64,000 bases of DNA, taken from Maribacter sp. 4G9 (GTDB lineage Bacteria > Bacteroidota > Bacteroidia > Flavobacteriales > Flavobacteriaceae). The notes beneath the pieces were generated by a model. The model saw only the letters and a list, made by a program, of their open reading frames with translations. It searched no databases and was not told the origin of the DNA. Where the stretch lies: positions 1-64,000 of the forward strand of contig NZ_MDGL01000067.1 in the NCBI RefSeq assembly GCF_002742265.1, read 5' to 3'. How positions within the stretch are numbered: the first letter of the stretch is position 1; every line of letters begins with the position of its first letter. The translations under genes and the position numbers were made by a program. Below, piece by piece: positions 1 through 9,219 of this stretch.

Positions 1-115
1 GGCACCTGTAGCCCCCGTCCCACTTTAGCCAGGCCAGATGCGACAGGCAGCTGTCCGTGTCCGGGAATTTCTCCATAAAGTCGAAAAGGGACATGCTCTT
101 GAATCTTTGCTCCAT
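1..115 (-). mobile_element. IS1595-like transposase, N-terminal part only (runs off the window)
   Basis: On the minus strand an ATG at 115 opens a reading frame that continues past base 1. The 38 visible residues start MEQRFKSMSLFDFMEKFPDT and continue with a CLSHLAWLKWDGGYRC segment. This resembles the N-terminal zinc-ribbon region of IS1595/ISXO2 transposases, where a short helix is followed by W-x-G-x-x-C. It borders a 5'-truncated gene, which fits an IS insertion. The IS end must lie between about 116 and 170, but no terminal inverted repeat can be verified because the other end is off the window. Confidence 0.6.
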
Positions 116-166
116 GTTCTTGATGTTTGTTTCCCCGAATTTACTACTTCTATCGTTATTGATTAA

Positions 167-619
167 GTACCTAAGTCAAAAACCTTAAAAGCACCAATTC
201 CCAGAAATCAAACAGACCCCGATGTCATTGCAGGAAAAGAACTCTTTGAATCGGTACAATGTGCTGTCTGTCACACACCCACGTTGACCACAGGATTTTC
301 CCCAATTGAATCGTTATCCTTTAGGGAATTTCATCCCTACACGGATTTGTTGTTACATGACATGGGGCCTGAATTGGATGATGGATTCACTGAAGGCAAT
401 GTCGAGACTTCTGAATGGAGAACCCCACCTCTATGGGGAATCGGTTTATCGGCCAATTCCCAAGGCGGGCAAATGTTCCTGTTACATGACGGAAGGGCTT
501 CGAGCATTGAAGAGGCAATTGAATTGCACGGCGGTGAGGCCGATAATTCAAAAGCCCAGTATTTGTCCCTGACCCCAAAAGAAAAATCACAACTGATAAA
601 ATTCATTAATTCCCTATAG
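167..619 (+). pseudogene. Di-heme oxidoreductase (DUF1111 type), 5'-truncated
   Basis: The frame is open from 167 to the stop at 619 and carries a heme-binding CAVCH motif at about 254-268, upstream of the first ATG at 284. That ATG therefore cannot be the true start and the gene has lost its 5' part. The remainder, with LLLHDMGPELDDG and EWRTPPLWGIG segments, matches the C-terminal half of di-heme oxidoreductase/thiol oxidoreductase proteins (DUF1111), which are periplasmic cytochromes often found beside metal-uptake genes. The break lies next to the IS1595-like end. Only one of the usual heme sites remains, so it is probably non-functional. Confidence 0.75.
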
Positions 620-1060
620 GTGCATAGAAAAGATTTTATTAAACAATTTGGATATCTGATTGCAGTCCTGCCAGCTTCCTCCGCTTTACTAAGTAGTTGC
701 GCAGGCCTGTATTATGCATCCTTCGTTGAAGAAGGGGGAGTGCTAAGAGTATCAAAGGGTGAGTTTCAGCAGGTGAAAGGGGAAAAGCAGATTGAACGTG
801 ATTTTGTGGTCATCCAGGGTGATTCCATGCGATACCCCATCGGAATTTTCAAAACACAAAACAATGTTTATCTGGCCAGTTTGATGCAATGTACCCACAG
901 GGGCTGTGAACTCAACATTGGCGGCGGCATATTCAATTGTCCATGTCATGGCAGTGAGTTCGACCGTTCGGGCAGGGTTTTAGAAGGGCCGGCCGAAGAA
1001 AACCTAAAATCATTTGAAACAACCGCCGATAATGAAAATATCTATGTGCATGTCTCGTAA
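620..1060 (+). CDS. Rieske [2Fe-2S] lipoprotein
   Basis: GTG start immediately after the stop of the di-heme fragment, suggesting an old operon. The 146-residue product has a lipoprotein signal (lipobox LSSC, Cys27). Its Rieske cluster-binding motifs CTHRGC (91-96) and CPCH (107-110) supply the two Cys and two His ligands. It should be an exported, membrane-anchored electron carrier. Family knowledge places single-domain Rieske proteins beside cytochromes as redox partners; the partner here is probably the truncated di-heme protein. The electron donor and acceptor cannot be told from sequence. Confidence 0.85.
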   Translation: MHRKDFIKQFGYLIAVLPASSALLSSCAGLYYASFVEEGGVLRVSKGEFQQVKGEKQIERDFVVIQGDSMRYPIGIFKTQNNVYLASLMQCTHRGCELNIGGGIFNCPCHGSEFDRSGRVLEGPAEENLKSFETTADNENIYVHVS

Positions 1061-2264
1061 AATATATGCAGCCCTTGCTTTAATGAACATTTGCGTTTCA
1101 ACCCTAAGCTCGCAAACTAGCGATAGGGACAGTATCCGGGAATCGATGAATATGGATGCGGTTTATGACCGTCCGTTTTTGACTTTCGATAAATTTCCAG
1201 TCAATCTGGGTGGTTATCTAGAGGCGAACTCAATTTACAGTGTTGAGGACGGATTGTCGGAGGGGCTTTCTTTTCAGGCCCGAAGATTGACCCTTTTTGT
1301 CTCGGCTTCTATTTCAAAGCGCATTAAGTTTTTGACCGAATTGGAATTTGAAAACGGGACAGAGGAAATTGCCATTGAATTCGCCTCAATGGACATTGCT
1401 TTACACCCCTTGTTGAATCTTAGAGGAGGAATCGTACTGAATCCAATAGGGTCCTTTAACCAAAACCACGACGGTCCAAAATGGGAGTTTGTCGAGCGGC
1501 CCGATGTCAGCACCAATTTGTTGCCCGCCACTTTCTCCAATGCCGGATTTGGTATATATGGAAAGGCATATAAGGGAGCTTGGACCTTGGGCTATGAAGC
1601 ATACCTCACCAATGGCTTTGATACAAGCATTATAGATAACGAGGAAGAAAGAACATTTTTGGCCGCAGTCAAGGAAAATTCCTCGCGATTCGAGGAGAAT
1701 TTTAGCGACAATGCCCTCCTCAATGGAAAGTTCGCCATCAAGCATAGAAAATTAGGAGAATTGGGCATTTCCTATATGGGCGGGGCCTACAATAGGGAAG
1801 AAGTTGACGGGCTTCAGGTTGATACAAAATCAAGGAGGGTAGATGTTCTTGCCTTGGATTTAAATACTGCCATAAAAAAAACGGGAACAAGGTTTATCGG
1901 TGAGATGGCCTACATATGGGTCGATGTTCCGGACACTTTTACTCAACAATTCGGTGATCGACAAGTTGGTTTTTTTGTAGATATTGTCCAACCGGTACTA
2001 AAGACCGAAGTATTGGACTGGGAAGATGCCGTACTCAATCTATCGCTCAGAACGGATTATGTGGATTACAACATTGGCAGGTTTGCCCAGACCAATACGA
2101 ATATTGGGGATGATTTATTCGCAATTACACCTGCAATAAGCTTTAGGCCTGCGCCACAGACCGTTCTAAGGATCAACTACAGATACCAGTGGCAACAGGA
2201 TATCCTCAACAATCCAGCTTCAAGAACGGCTACATGGTATTTTGGGTTTAGTACCTATTTTTAA
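1032..2264 (+). CDS. Outer-membrane porin-like beta-barrel protein
   Basis: ATG at 1032 overlaps the end of the Rieske gene by 29 bases; 1044 and 1050 are alternative in-frame ATGs, and a longer frame begins with TTG at 1014. A signal peptide (ALALMNICVSTLSSQ) is followed by about 390 residues of alternating amphipathic strands, ending in the C-terminal aromatic residue (TYF) typical of outer-membrane barrels. The pattern resembles phosphate-selective porin O/P-like proteins of Bacteroidota. Translational overlap with the Rieske gene suggests a common operon. The substrate is unknown. Confidence 0.65.
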   Translation: MKISMCMSRKIYAALALMNICVSTLSSQTSDRDSIRESMNMDAVYDRPFLTFDKFPVNLGGYLEANSIYSVEDGLSEGLSFQARRLTLFVSASISKRIKFLTELEFENGTEEIAIEFASMDIALHPLLNLRGGIVLNPIGSFNQNHDGPKWEFVERPDVSTNLLPATFSNAGFGIYGKAYKGAWTLGYEAYLTNGFDTSIIDNEEERTFLAAVKENSSRFEENFSDNALLNGKFAIKHRKLGELGISYMGGAYNREEVDGLQVDTKSRRVDVLALDLNTAIKKTGTRFIGEMAYIWVDVPDTFTQQFGDRQVGFFVDIVQPVLKTEVLDWEDAVLNLSLRTDYVDYNIGRFAQTNTNIGDDLFAITPAISFRPAPQTVLRINYRYQWQQDILNNPASRTATWYFGFSTYF

Positions 2265-2479
2265 TTGGTGGTCACAGCGGAAGATTCAAATGGCCATTGA
2301 TTTCATTTTTTGATTAATGGTTGTAAAACACTTTCTAATACTAAGTTAATTTTCCTTGAGTATTTTCAAGAGTTAAGATAACGGAGTATGATACTGGGTT
2401 CCCATTTTCCAAGCTACGATTTTCAAATTATCCAGGCCAAAAAGCAAAGATGTTTTTAATTTTAGTAAATTCGTGTCTA

Positions 2480-2932
2480 ATGCAAAAGCCAAATAAAATA
2501 GCGGCATTTTTCTTCTTAGGCGTGTTTAGCCTAATGATGCTGCATCAGGTTTTTCCGCATCAGCATCATCAGCACGAGCACTCGCATTCCCATTCCCTTT
2601 CCCATTCAGAAATAGCCCATACGGGCGAACATCATCATCACGATGATGATTCGCAGGAAAAGGAAGAATCCCCATACGGATTCTTTGGGTTTTTTATGGA
2701 TATGCATATCCATTCCACGGTGTCCAGCGATATAGTCGTACTTGAAAGGAATACAATTGAGCAACAGACCGTTGTTGAAAAGGATGTTGTAAAAAACTCT
2801 CTTGAAACACAAAATATATTCTCAATTGAGTACAGGCAAAATAACAAACCGCCTGTCTATCATCCACCCAATAAACTTTGTAATCCCTACCTCTCATCCC
2901 TTGACTTACGAGGCCCACCATCTTTAGGTTAA
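2480..2932 (+). CDS. Histidine-rich exported protein of the metal-efflux locus
   Basis: The frame opens at 2450, but the ATG at 2480 (MQKPNKIAAFFFLGVF) gives a cleaner signal segment and is preferred. Residues 20-60 of the mature part are very rich in His (HQHHQHEHSHSHSLSHSE and HHHHDDD), then a low-complexity tail follows. Such proteins sit upstream of CusC/TolC-type genes in Bacteroidota and probably bind or buffer metal in the periplasm. No enzyme motif is visible. It is the first gene of the efflux group 2480-9117. Confidence 0.6.
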   Translation: MQKPNKIAAFFFLGVFSLMMLHQVFPHQHHQHEHSHSHSLSHSEIAHTGEHHHHDDDSQEKEESPYGFFGFFMDMHIHSTVSSDIVVLERNTIEQQTVVEKDVVKNSLETQNIFSIEYRQNNKPPVYHPPNKLCNPYLSSLDLRGPPSLG

Positions 2933-3003
2933 TCATTCAAGAGTACCTGTCTTTGTGATAGGTAATCTGCTATACTTTAAGATTAAACCTAAAATTTCGA
3001 ACA

Positions 3004-4188
3004 ATGAATAAATACATCGTGTCCGCAATTTGCGGATGCCTGTTCTTTGTTAGTGGTTTCTCACAGGATAAAAATATTGAGGAACTTCTCAACGAAATAG
3101 AACAGAATAATACAGAGCTAAAAAGCTATCAATCCTTTATGGAAAGCCAACAACTTGAAAACAAGAGCAACAACAATTTGCCCGACCCACAGTTTACGGC
3201 ATTTTACCTGCCTTTTGGCGAGCATACATTTGGAGATTATTCCGAATATCAAATATCCCAATCCTTTGAGTTTCCTACGGTATATGGTTCACGCGGTAAA
3301 TGGAACGAATTAAAGGCGATACAACTGCAAACTGCTTATGCAAAGAAAAGGCAGGAAATTTTATTGTACGCAAAAGAGTTGTTAATAGAACTTATTTTCC
3401 TGCAAAAACAGAAAGTTATTGGAACCGAAAGAAGAACCCAGGGCAAGCAGGTTTTCGACCAAATTAAAGAACTTTTCAATAAGGAGCAAGTTGGTATCTT
3501 GGATTTGAACAAAGCAAAAATTGCTTGGATTCAAGTACAGTTTGTCGTGGAACAGGTTGATAGCGATATTCAAATTTTGCTGTCCAAACTCAAAACCTTG
3601 AACGGTGGCAATGAAATCGATGGCATATCGACAGGAATTGCACTACCTATTGAAGTTGCTGCTGTGGAAGGTCTTTGGCAAGAAAAATCAAAAAAAGACC
3701 CTATGCTACAGGAATTAATGGCTAATGAATCTGCGTCGCTTCAAAAAGTCAAACTGGAGAAAAACAAGGTGTTGCCAAATCTTGCTCTTGGCTATAATCA
3801 TCAAGGTGTTAGGGGTAACAATTTTTCCGGTTTCTATGGAGGTATTTCAATTCCGCTTTGGAACAGCAGGAACAAAGTAAAAGCTGCTGAAGCAAATTAC
3901 GAGTTTCAGCAATCCAATACTGAAGTTGCCACTTCTCTGCTTTATGCAGAATTTCAGGAAAGCTATAATCGATACGAACTGATGCTCACAAAATATAATG
4001 AGTATCAATCCACTATAGGTAATTTAGATAGTGAGCAATTGCTTTTTAAAGCCTATCAATTGGGCGAGTATTCGTTTATGGATTATTACGTGGAGCTTCA
4101 GTTTTACCGAACAGCAAAAGATAAAATGTTGCAAATGGAAAAGGAACTGCAACTGCTGCAAACACAATTATTAAAACATCAATTATAA
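3004..4188 (+). CDS. TolC-family outer-membrane efflux protein (CusC/CzcC-like)
   Basis: 394 residues with a signal peptide (ICGCLFFVSGFSQ) and two long alpha-helical coiled-coil halves, such as the LNEIEQNNTELKSYQSF and LLYAEFQESYNRYELM regions, as in outer-membrane efflux proteins. It should form the outer-membrane exit duct of the tripartite pump whose adaptor (4519-6021) and RND permease (6034-9117) follow on the same strand. The gene order OMF, adaptor, pump is typical of HME-type metal efflux in Bacteroidota. Confidence 0.85.
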   Translation: MNKYIVSAICGCLFFVSGFSQDKNIEELLNEIEQNNTELKSYQSFMESQQLENKSNNNLPDPQFTAFYLPFGEHTFGDYSEYQISQSFEFPTVYGSRGKWNELKAIQLQTAYAKKRQEILLYAKELLIELIFLQKQKVIGTERRTQGKQVFDQIKELFNKEQVGILDLNKAKIAWIQVQFVVEQVDSDIQILLSKLKTLNGGNEIDGISTGIALPIEVAAVEGLWQEKSKKDPMLQELMANESASLQKVKLEKNKVLPNLALGYNHQGVRGNNFSGFYGGISIPLWNSRNKVKAAEANYEFQQSNTEVATSLLYAEFQESYNRYELMLTKYNEYQSTIGNLDSEQLLFKAYQLGEYSFMDYYVELQFYRTAKDKMLQMEKELQLLQTQLLKHQL

Positions 4189-4207
4189 ATTTTAAAAACA
4201 TAAAATT

Positions 4208-4498
4208 ATGAACATTTCAAAAATAATATTCGCAATTGCAATCGCCTCAACTTTTTTGGTAAGCTCTTGTAGGGATACGAAAACCGAAAGTACTGACGAC
4301 CACGGCCACGAGCATAACGCTGATGGTAGCCATATGGACGATGAAGCCATCGAACAGGAAGAGTATAAGGTAGGAACCGATTCTATGGAAACAAAAACGG
4401 ATGACCACGGGCACGACCACAATAAAGACGGTAATCATTCGGATGATAATTCCGGAACCCACAAACACGATGATGGTGCAGAACACCACGACCATTAA
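4208..4498 (+). CDS. Small histidine/aspartate-rich lipoprotein
   Basis: 96 residues with a lipoprotein signal (lipobox VSSC) and then a short tail made of repeated His-Asp/Glu clusters (DDHGHEHNADGSH, DDHGHDHNKDGNHS). It lies 19 bases after the TolC-like gene and 20 bases before the adaptor gene. A periplasmic metal chaperone or buffer for the pump is inferred from composition and position only. The adaptor itself begins with a similar HAHNEDGSH stretch, so the two may share a metal-binding origin. Confidence 0.6.
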   Translation: MNISKIIFAIAIASTFLVSSCRDTKTESTDDHGHEHNADGSHMDDEAIEQEEYKVGTDSMETKTDDHGHDHNKDGNHSDDNSGTHKHDDGAEHHDH

Positions 4499-4518
4499 AA
4501 AAATAATAGATATAAAAG

Positions 4519-6021
4519 ATGAAATATATTTTAATAGTGCTCGCCTTTTTGGCAATGTCCTGTAACAACAAGGCACAAGATGCACACGCACACAATGAAG
4601 ATGGTAGCCACGTGGGAGAAGAAATTCCACGCCTATCCCATTCCCTTTGGACAGATAAAACCGAACTGTTTGTAGAATTTCCAGCCTTAATAATAGGCAA
4701 TCCGAGTAGATTTGCAGCCCATTTTACGGTTTTGGACAAGCATCAGCCTGTTCGGGAAGGTTCGGTTACCGTCAGTTTGATAAAAGGCGATGAAGGCATT
4801 CGCAATACGGCCGAAGCACCTTCATCGCCAGGTATATTTTCGCCTGCCATCCAACCTAAAGAAGCAGGTATGTATCAACTTGTTTTTGAACTGAAAACAC
4901 CAGACTATTCAGATAAAATAACGATTGATGATGTTACGGTATATGCCAATGCAGACGAAGCCATAAAAGCTTTGGGTACTGCCGAAGATGATGGGAGCAT
5001 TTCGTTCTTAAAGGAGCAGGCTTGGAAAATCGATTTTCAAACGGCGCCTGTTGTTTCAGGCAAAATTTACGATATCATCAACACGTCCGGAGTTTGGATG
5101 CCCTCGCCCGGCTCTGTAAAGTCCTTGGCAGCAAAGTCCAATGGTGTGGTAGATTTTAAAGTAAGCAACCTTACGGAAGGCACAGCGGTTAAGAAAGGCG
5201 AGCTCTTAATGAGTTTGAACAGTCAGGGTTTGGCATCCAACAATTTGAGCACCGATATCGCTTCCGCGAGAGCGAAATTCCAACAGGCCAAATCTGAATA
5301 CGACCGAAAGAAAGAGCTCTACGATTCTAAAATCGTCCCAAAATCTGAATTCGAGAAAGTAGAGAGCAATTTTGAGATTGCCAAAGCCAACTATCAATCA
5401 TTGGTATCGGGCGTTTCTGGAGGCAGCAAACAAATTCGAGCGCCTTTTGACGGCTTTATCAAATCCATAACGGTTTCCAATGGTGATTACGTAGAACAAG
5501 GCGTGGCACTTGTAAATATTGGAACGCATCAATCCAAAGTTTTAAATGCACAGGTAGCACCCAACTACGGACTAACAATGGAGAACGTACAGGGCATTTG
5601 GTATCAAACTAGAGATGGGCAATGGAAAAGTGTAACCGAAGCAGATGGCAAAATTCTTTCAATTGGTAAAAATGTAGAACGTGAAAACCCGTTGATTTCA
5701 GTTTTTGCGCAAGTAAATGCAGAGGTCGATATGCCAGAGGGAAGTTTAACGCCCGTGCAAATTGCAATGGGAAATGCGACCCAAAATACTATGATTCCTG
5801 TGAATGCCCTATTGGAAGATTATGGAAGCTATTCTGTTATCGTGCAACGTTCGGGCGAAAGTTTTGAAAGGCGGCCCGTGAAAATAGGAAAACGCAATGG
5901 CGAAAATGTAGAAATAGTGCAAGGCTTGCAAGTAGGCGAAGTGGTGGTAACCACAGGAGCATATCAAGTTAAAATGGCTTCAATGTCCGGTTCTACACCC
6001 GCACACGGTCACGAACATTAA
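4519..6021 (+). CDS. RND efflux periplasmic adaptor (CusB/CzcB-like)
   Basis: 500-residue lipoprotein (LAMSC lipobox) with a His-rich N-terminal segment, an extra beta domain (about 30-130), then the membrane-fusion protein fold. That fold comprises a lipoyl-like half (GVVDFKVSNLTEGTAVKKGE), an alpha-hairpin (SARAKFQQAKSEYDRKKELY), a second lipoyl half (IRAPFDGFIKSI) and a beta-barrel. The C-terminus ends in HGHEH. It should connect the RND pump to the TolC-like duct for metal-ion export. The stop is 12 bases before the pump gene. Cu(I)/Ag(I) or divalent cations are possible; sequence alone does not decide. Confidence 0.85.
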   Translation: MKYILIVLAFLAMSCNNKAQDAHAHNEDGSHVGEEIPRLSHSLWTDKTELFVEFPALIIGNPSRFAAHFTVLDKHQPVREGSVTVSLIKGDEGIRNTAEAPSSPGIFSPAIQPKEAGMYQLVFELKTPDYSDKITIDDVTVYANADEAIKALGTAEDDGSISFLKEQAWKIDFQTAPVVSGKIYDIINTSGVWMPSPGSVKSLAAKSNGVVDFKVSNLTEGTAVKKGELLMSLNSQGLASNNLSTDIASARAKFQQAKSEYDRKKELYDSKIVPKSEFEKVESNFEIAKANYQSLVSGVSGGSKQIRAPFDGFIKSITVSNGDYVEQGVALVNIGTHQSKVLNAQVAPNYGLTMENVQGIWYQTRDGQWKSVTEADGKILSIGKNVERENPLISVFAQVNAEVDMPEGSLTPVQIAMGNATQNTMIPVNALLEDYGSYSVIVQRSGESFERRPVKIGKRNGENVEIVQGLQVGEVVVTTGAYQVKMASMSGSTPAHGHEH

Positions 6022-6033
6022 AAACGAAGAGAA

Positions 6034-9000
6034 ATGTTAAACAAAATATTATCAATTTCACTTCAAAACAGATTGCTCATTCTATTGGGAGCGGTTGCAT
6101 TGAGTGTATTGGGTATTTATTATGCCCGAACGATGAATGTAGATGTTTTCCCAGACCTTACAGCACCTACGGTAACAATCCTTACCGAAGCGCACGGAAT
6201 GGAATCTGAAGAAGTTGAGAAATTAGTGACCTATCAATTGGAAACAGCCTTGAACGGTTCGCCAAATGTAAGACGGATCCGTTCGTCATCAGCAGCGGGA
6301 ATTTCCATTGTTTGGGTAGAATTTGAATGGGGAACCGATATTTATCGTGCACGACAAATCGTAAGCGAACGCATCCCAATGGTTCGCGAAAATTTGCCCG
6401 AAGGTATCGGCGCACCTACAATGGCACCTATTTCATCCATTATGGGCGAAATAATGTTATTGGGCGTAACGTCCGATAGCCTATCACCAATGGAATTAAG
6501 AACCTTATCGGATTGGACAATTCGCCCACGAATCAAGGCTATTGGTGGTATTGCCAATGTGGTAGTCATAGGTGGCGATTACAAACAATACCAAGTATTT
6601 GCCAATCCTGAAAAGATGAAGCATTATGATGTAAGCCTTTCCGAATTGGTAGAACAGGTTAAGGAAGCAAACACTAATGCGCCTGGTGGGGTTATAAACC
6701 AATATGGAAATCAATATATCATAAAGGGTAGCGGTAGAGCGTATGTACTGGAAGATTTACGGGAAGCCGTCCTAAAGCAAGTGAACGGTCAAACCATCAA
6801 AATTAAGGATGTGGCAACGGTCCAAATTGGAGCCGCCGATAAGATTGGGGATGGTTCCTTGAATGCAAATCCTGCGGTAATTCTGACCATTTCAAAACAA
6901 CCCGATGTCAACACGTTGGAACTGACAGACCGATTGGATGAAGCCATCGCCGATTTGGAAAAAACCTTGCCAAAAGGTGTCAATATCAAAAGTCAAATCT
7001 TTAGACAGTCCGATTTTATTGATGCTTCCATTAGCAATCTAAATATGACCCTTTTAGAAGGTGCTTTTTTCGTAATGATTATCCTGTTCATCTTTCTAAT
7101 GAATTGGAGAACGACGCTAATTTCCTTGTTGGCGATTCCTATCTCATTATTGGTGTCCATCATCATTTTGAAGTGGTTGGGCTACACCATTAACACGATG
7201 AGTTTGGGGGGTATGGCCATTGCGATTGGTGCATTGGTGGACGATGCCATTATTGATGTGGAAAACGTCTATAAACGCCTTCGCGAAAATATCAGAAAAC
7301 CCAAGGCAGAGCGTCAATCCACAATTAAGGTTGTGCGAGATGCTTCCGTGGAAATACGAAGTTCTATCATTATCGCTACGCTTATCATTATCGTTTCCTT
7401 TGTCCCCTTGTTCTTTTTAAGCGGAATGGAAGGCCGTTTATTACAACCGCTGGGAATCGCATTCGTTACTTCTGTTTTAACCTCATTGATTGTCGCTGTA
7501 ACCGTAACCCCAATTTTGTGTTCCTATTTATTGAACAATGAAAAATTGTTGAAGAAACAATCCGAAGGAACCCGTGTGGAGCGGTGGTTACAGAAACATT
7601 ATGGCAACCTCTTGGAACGTGCGACCAAAATCCCAAAAACCATTATTGGAACTACAGTAATTGCCTTTATCACAAGTCTTTTAGTGTTAACGCAATTGGG
7701 AAGAAGTTTTCTGCCGGAATTCAATGAAGGTTCTTTGGTAATCAGTGTGGTCGGTCCACCGGGAATGTCTTTGGAAGAAAGCAATAAGACAGGTAAGCTG
7801 ATAGAGACCCTATTACTCGATATGCCCGAGGTGGAAGTGGTAACACGAAGACAGGGACGTGCCGAACTGGACGAACACGCACAAGGTGTTAACGCTTCGG
7901 AAATTGATGTTCCTTTTGTTCTCGAAGACAAAACCAAGGAAGAATTTTTTGAGGAAGTCCGAAATAAATTGAGCATCGCACCTGGTGTCAATATTACATT
8001 GGGACAGCCCATCGCACACCGTATAGACCATATGCTTTCGGGGACACGTGCCAACATTGCCATAAAAATATTCGGTTCAGACTTACAACGTTTGTTCGAG
8101 GTGGGTAAAAGCGTGGAACAGAACATCAAGGATATTGATGGATTGGCAGACGTTGCAGTTGATCAACAAATTGAAGTGCCACAAATACGTATCAAGCCTA
8201 AACGCCAAATTCTCTCGGCCTATGGAATGACCGTGGGTAATTTAATGGAACAGGTAGATATTGCTTTTGCAGGCGAAGAGGCTGGCGAGATTTATGAAGG
8301 GCAACAGTATTTTGATTTGGTGGTTCGCTATGAAAAACCGTTTCGGGATAATATTGAAACCATCGGGAATACTTTAATCAGTTTACCGAATGAAGGTCAG
8401 ACCACTTTGGGCGAACTGGCAACCGTTCAGTCCGTAAGCAGTCCAAACACAATTAATCGAGAAGATGTACAACGTAAAATCGTTGTCGCTGCCAATGTTC
8501 AGGGCAGGGATTTGAGGAGTGCCGTGGAGGAAATACAAGAAGTGGTTTCCAGTAATGTGAATATGCCAGAAGGCTACCGTGTCCAATATGGCGGACAGTT
8601 TGAGAGTGAGTCCAAGGCATCACAGTTACTTTTGATAACCGCCATCATTGCCATAGCGATTATTTTTCTGTTACTCTATTATGAATTCAAGGATGTAAAA
8701 CTGGCATTCGTAGTATTGATAAATCTGCCTTTGGCTTTAATTGGGGGTATCTTGATTGTGTATTTCACATCAGGAATCATCAGCATTGCAGCAACCATTG
8801 GTTTTATCAGCCTTTTCGGAATCGCTACACGTAACGGTATTTTATTGGTATCACGATATGAAGATTTAAGAAAGGAAGGCAAACAAGGGTTTCTTCTAAT
8901 TAAAGCAGGAGCTTTGGATAGATTGAATCCAATTTTGATGACAGCCTTTACCACAGGTCTGGCACTGATACCATTGGCCTTAAAAGGTGGCGAACCGGGA

Positions 9001-9117
9001 AGTGAAATACAAAGCCCAATGGCAGTTGTTATTTTGGGTGGTTTGTTATCGGCTACGGTTTTAAATTTGGTGGTAATTCCTTGTGTTTATCAATTGATGG
9101 TTTCAAGAAATAAATAG
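6034..9117 (+). CDS. Heavy-metal efflux RND permease (CusA/CzcA family)
   Basis: 1027 residues, the usual length of HME-RND pumps. Visible features are the N-terminal segment ending in YYARTMNVDVFPDLTAPTVT, two six-helix transmembrane blocks separated by large periplasmic loops, the TM4 signature GGMAIAIGALVDDAIIDVEN and a second block with GFISLFGIATRNGILL. The permease would use proton motive force to export metal cations from the periplasm or cytosol. The doubled Asp in the TM4 motif fits proton relay. It is the last gene of the efflux operon and is followed by the ArsR promoter region. Confidence 0.9.
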   Translation: MLNKILSISLQNRLLILLGAVALSVLGIYYARTMNVDVFPDLTAPTVTILTEAHGMESEEVEKLVTYQLETALNGSPNVRRIRSSSAAGISIVWVEFEWGTDIYRARQIVSERIPMVRENLPEGIGAPTMAPISSIMGEIMLLGVTSDSLSPMELRTLSDWTIRPRIKAIGGIANVVVIGGDYKQYQVFANPEKMKHYDVSLSELVEQVKEANTNAPGGVINQYGNQYIIKGSGRAYVLEDLREAVLKQVNGQTIKIKDVATVQIGAADKIGDGSLNANPAVILTISKQPDVNTLELTDRLDEAIADLEKTLPKGVNIKSQIFRQSDFIDASISNLNMTLLEGAFFVMIILFIFLMNWRTTLISLLAIPISLLVSIIILKWLGYTINTMSLGGMAIAIGALVDDAIIDVENVYKRLRENIRKPKAERQSTIKVVRDASVEIRSSIIIATLIIIVSFVPLFFLSGMEGRLLQPLGIAFVTSVLTSLIVAVTVTPILCSYLLNNEKLLKKQSEGTRVERWLQKHYGNLLERATKIPKTIIGTTVIAFITSLLVLTQLGRSFLPEFNEGSLVISVVGPPGMSLEESNKTGKLIETLLLDMPEVEVVTRRQGRAELDEHAQGVNASEIDVPFVLEDKTKEEFFEEVRNKLSIAPGVNITLGQPIAHRIDHMLSGTRANIAIKIFGSDLQRLFEVGKSVEQNIKDIDGLADVAVDQQIEVPQIRIKPKRQILSAYGMTVGNLMEQVDIAFAGEEAGEIYEGQQYFDLVVRYEKPFRDNIETIGNTLISLPNEGQTTLGELATVQSVSSPNTINREDVQRKIVVAANVQGRDLRSAVEEIQEVVSSNVNMPEGYRVQYGGQFESESKASQLLLITAIIAIAIIFLLLYYEFKDVKLAFVVLINLPLALIGGILIVYFTSGIISIAATIGFISLFGIATRNGILLVSRYEDLRKEGKQGFLLIKAGALDRLNPILMTAFTTGLALIPLALKGGEPGSEIQSPMAVVILGGLLSATVLNLVVIPCVYQLMVSRNK

Positions 9118-9164
9118 TTTTGTAGTAATCCTCTTAATCAAAAGGGGGTTGCAACATTAAATAT

Positions 9165-9184
9165 ATTTAAGCATTTGCTTAAAT
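9165..9184. promoter_or_regulatory. ArsR/SmtB-type operator (perfect inverted repeat)
   Basis: ATTTAAGCA at 9165-9173 and its exact reverse complement TGCTTAAAT at 9176-9184 are separated by TT; one further outer base pair also matches. The arm-2-arm layout is the classic ArsR/SmtB operator shape. It overlaps the -33 element (TTTG, 9174-9177) of the promoter in front of the arsR gene at 9220, so binding should block transcription. Confidence 0.75.
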
Positions 9185-9205
9185 AATTATATTAATATAT
9201 CTTTG
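9174..9205 (+). promoter_or_regulatory. Bacteroidota promoter of the arsR-mer operon
   Basis: TTTG at 9174-9177 (-33) and TATCTTTG at 9198-9205 (-7, consensus TAnnTTTG) are spaced by 20 bases. The predicted transcript starts near 9212, just before the ATG at 9220. The -33 box lies inside the inverted-repeat operator, which explains auto-repression by the ArsR-type protein. Confidence 0.7.
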
Positions 9206-9219
9206 TCAAAAATTGTATT

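Noticed and set aside
306-606. Overlapping short ORFs on both strands around the di-heme gene
   Set aside because: They are shadows of the heme-protein frame, with no independent start signals or domain motifs.
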